NCBI GenBank assembly: GCA_002359635.1
Contig: DENJ01000088.1
Location: forward strand, 9,754 to 16,144
DNA length: 6,391 bases
From: Burkholderiales bacterium UBA2647
GTDB lineage: Bacteria > Pseudomonadota > Gammaproteobacteria > Burkholderiales > Burkholderiaceae_E
Direction of reading: 5' to 3'
The notes beneath the pieces are model-generated. The model made no database searches and was not told the origin of the DNA. It was given only the letters and a program-made list of their open reading frames with translations. Numbering within the stretch: position 1 is the first letter of the stretch; each line of letters opens with the position of its first letter. The translations under genes and the position numbers were made by a program. Positions 6,267 to 6,391 of the stretch are shown here, in pieces.

Positions 6267-6391
6267 AGAATTCCAATTTTCGCACACATCCAAAAGGATG
6301 CTGCGATGTTAGCGATTGTCGGCAGCCGTGGGATACTGCGCGCTGAGCACAGTCTTCCTTCCCATGCCACATGGTTATCGATCCCTCCATC
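6267..6391. other. Upstream leader of the secretion operon; no gene supported
   Basis: 125 bp upstream of the first operon gene. I see no convincing sigma-70 -35/-10 pair on the minus strand, and no recognisable protein. It contains two small perfect inverted repeats: CATCC-AAAA-GGATG (6287-6300) and CCATG-CCA-CATGG (6362-6374). The operon promoter, if present here, could not be identified from the sequence; it may also lie beyond the right edge. Confidence 0.4.

Noticed and set aside
6267..6293. TTG (6293) or GTG (6287) start for the ABC exporter
   Set aside because: Neither has a better SD than ATG 6266, and the 7-9 extra residues do not look like the family's N-terminus. Not fully excluded.
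6106..6390. Minus-strand open frame of 94 codons starting near the right edge
   Set aside because: Most of it overlaps the start of the ABC exporter in another frame, and it resembles no family I know. I treat it as a shadow.
6300..6391. Sigma-70 promoter for the secretion operon
   Set aside because: The best -10-like hexamer on the minus strand (TAACAT) matches 4 of 6 positions and has no -35 partner at a proper distance.
6375..6391. 3' end of an upstream minus-strand gene (a frame ending in TAA at 6377-6375)
   Set aside because: Only four codons precede the stop within the window, which is too little to support a gene.

Overview
The window comes from a Gram-negative bacterium. It has a GC-rich, proteobacterial style of coding and carries a complete set of the three structural genes of a type I (ABC) secretion system. 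The protein style (a PrtD/PrtE/TolC-type exporter with a PF12000-type GT4 glycosyltransferase) fits a betaproteobacterium, perhaps Burkholderiales. That placement is an inference from family resemblance, not from a marker gene.

Layout, left to right. (1) 1-446, minus strand: the N-terminal part of a GNAT-type N-acetyltransferase that runs off the left edge. (2) 423-1661, plus strand: a GT4 glycosyltransferase. Its 5' end overlaps the 5' end of the acetyltransferase head-to-head by about 24 bp if the SD-supported acetyltransferase start is right. (3) 1662-1739: a short convergent spacer with a 24-bp tandem repeat and a 9-bp perfect inverted repeat. (4) 6266-1740, minus strand: a compact three-gene operon in the order ABC permease/ATPase (PrtD-like), membrane fusion protein (PrtE/HlyD-like), outer-membrane channel (TolC-like). 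The first two genes overlap by 14 bp and the last two are 2 bp apart, each downstream gene having a clear Shine-Dalgarno sequence inside its predecessor. (5) 6267-6391: upstream leader with no gene I can support.

Together the three operon products would form a continuous channel from cytoplasm to exterior that exports a protein with an uncleaved C-terminal signal (RTX-type proteases, lipases, S-layer proteins or adhesins in known relatives). No such substrate is encoded in the window. The neighbouring glycosyltransferase and acetyltransferase suggest a surface polysaccharide or glycoprotein locus, comparable in principle to the Caulobacter S-layer exporter genes that lie near O-antigen genes. 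That functional link is inferred from proximity only.

I did not find a clearly new biological system. The most unusual points are the head-to-head 5' overlap of two genes, the structured tandem repeat between the convergent genes (which also reads as an in-frame Ala/Pro-rich extension of the glycosyltransferase), and an 18-bp period repeat at the left edge inside the acetyltransferase.
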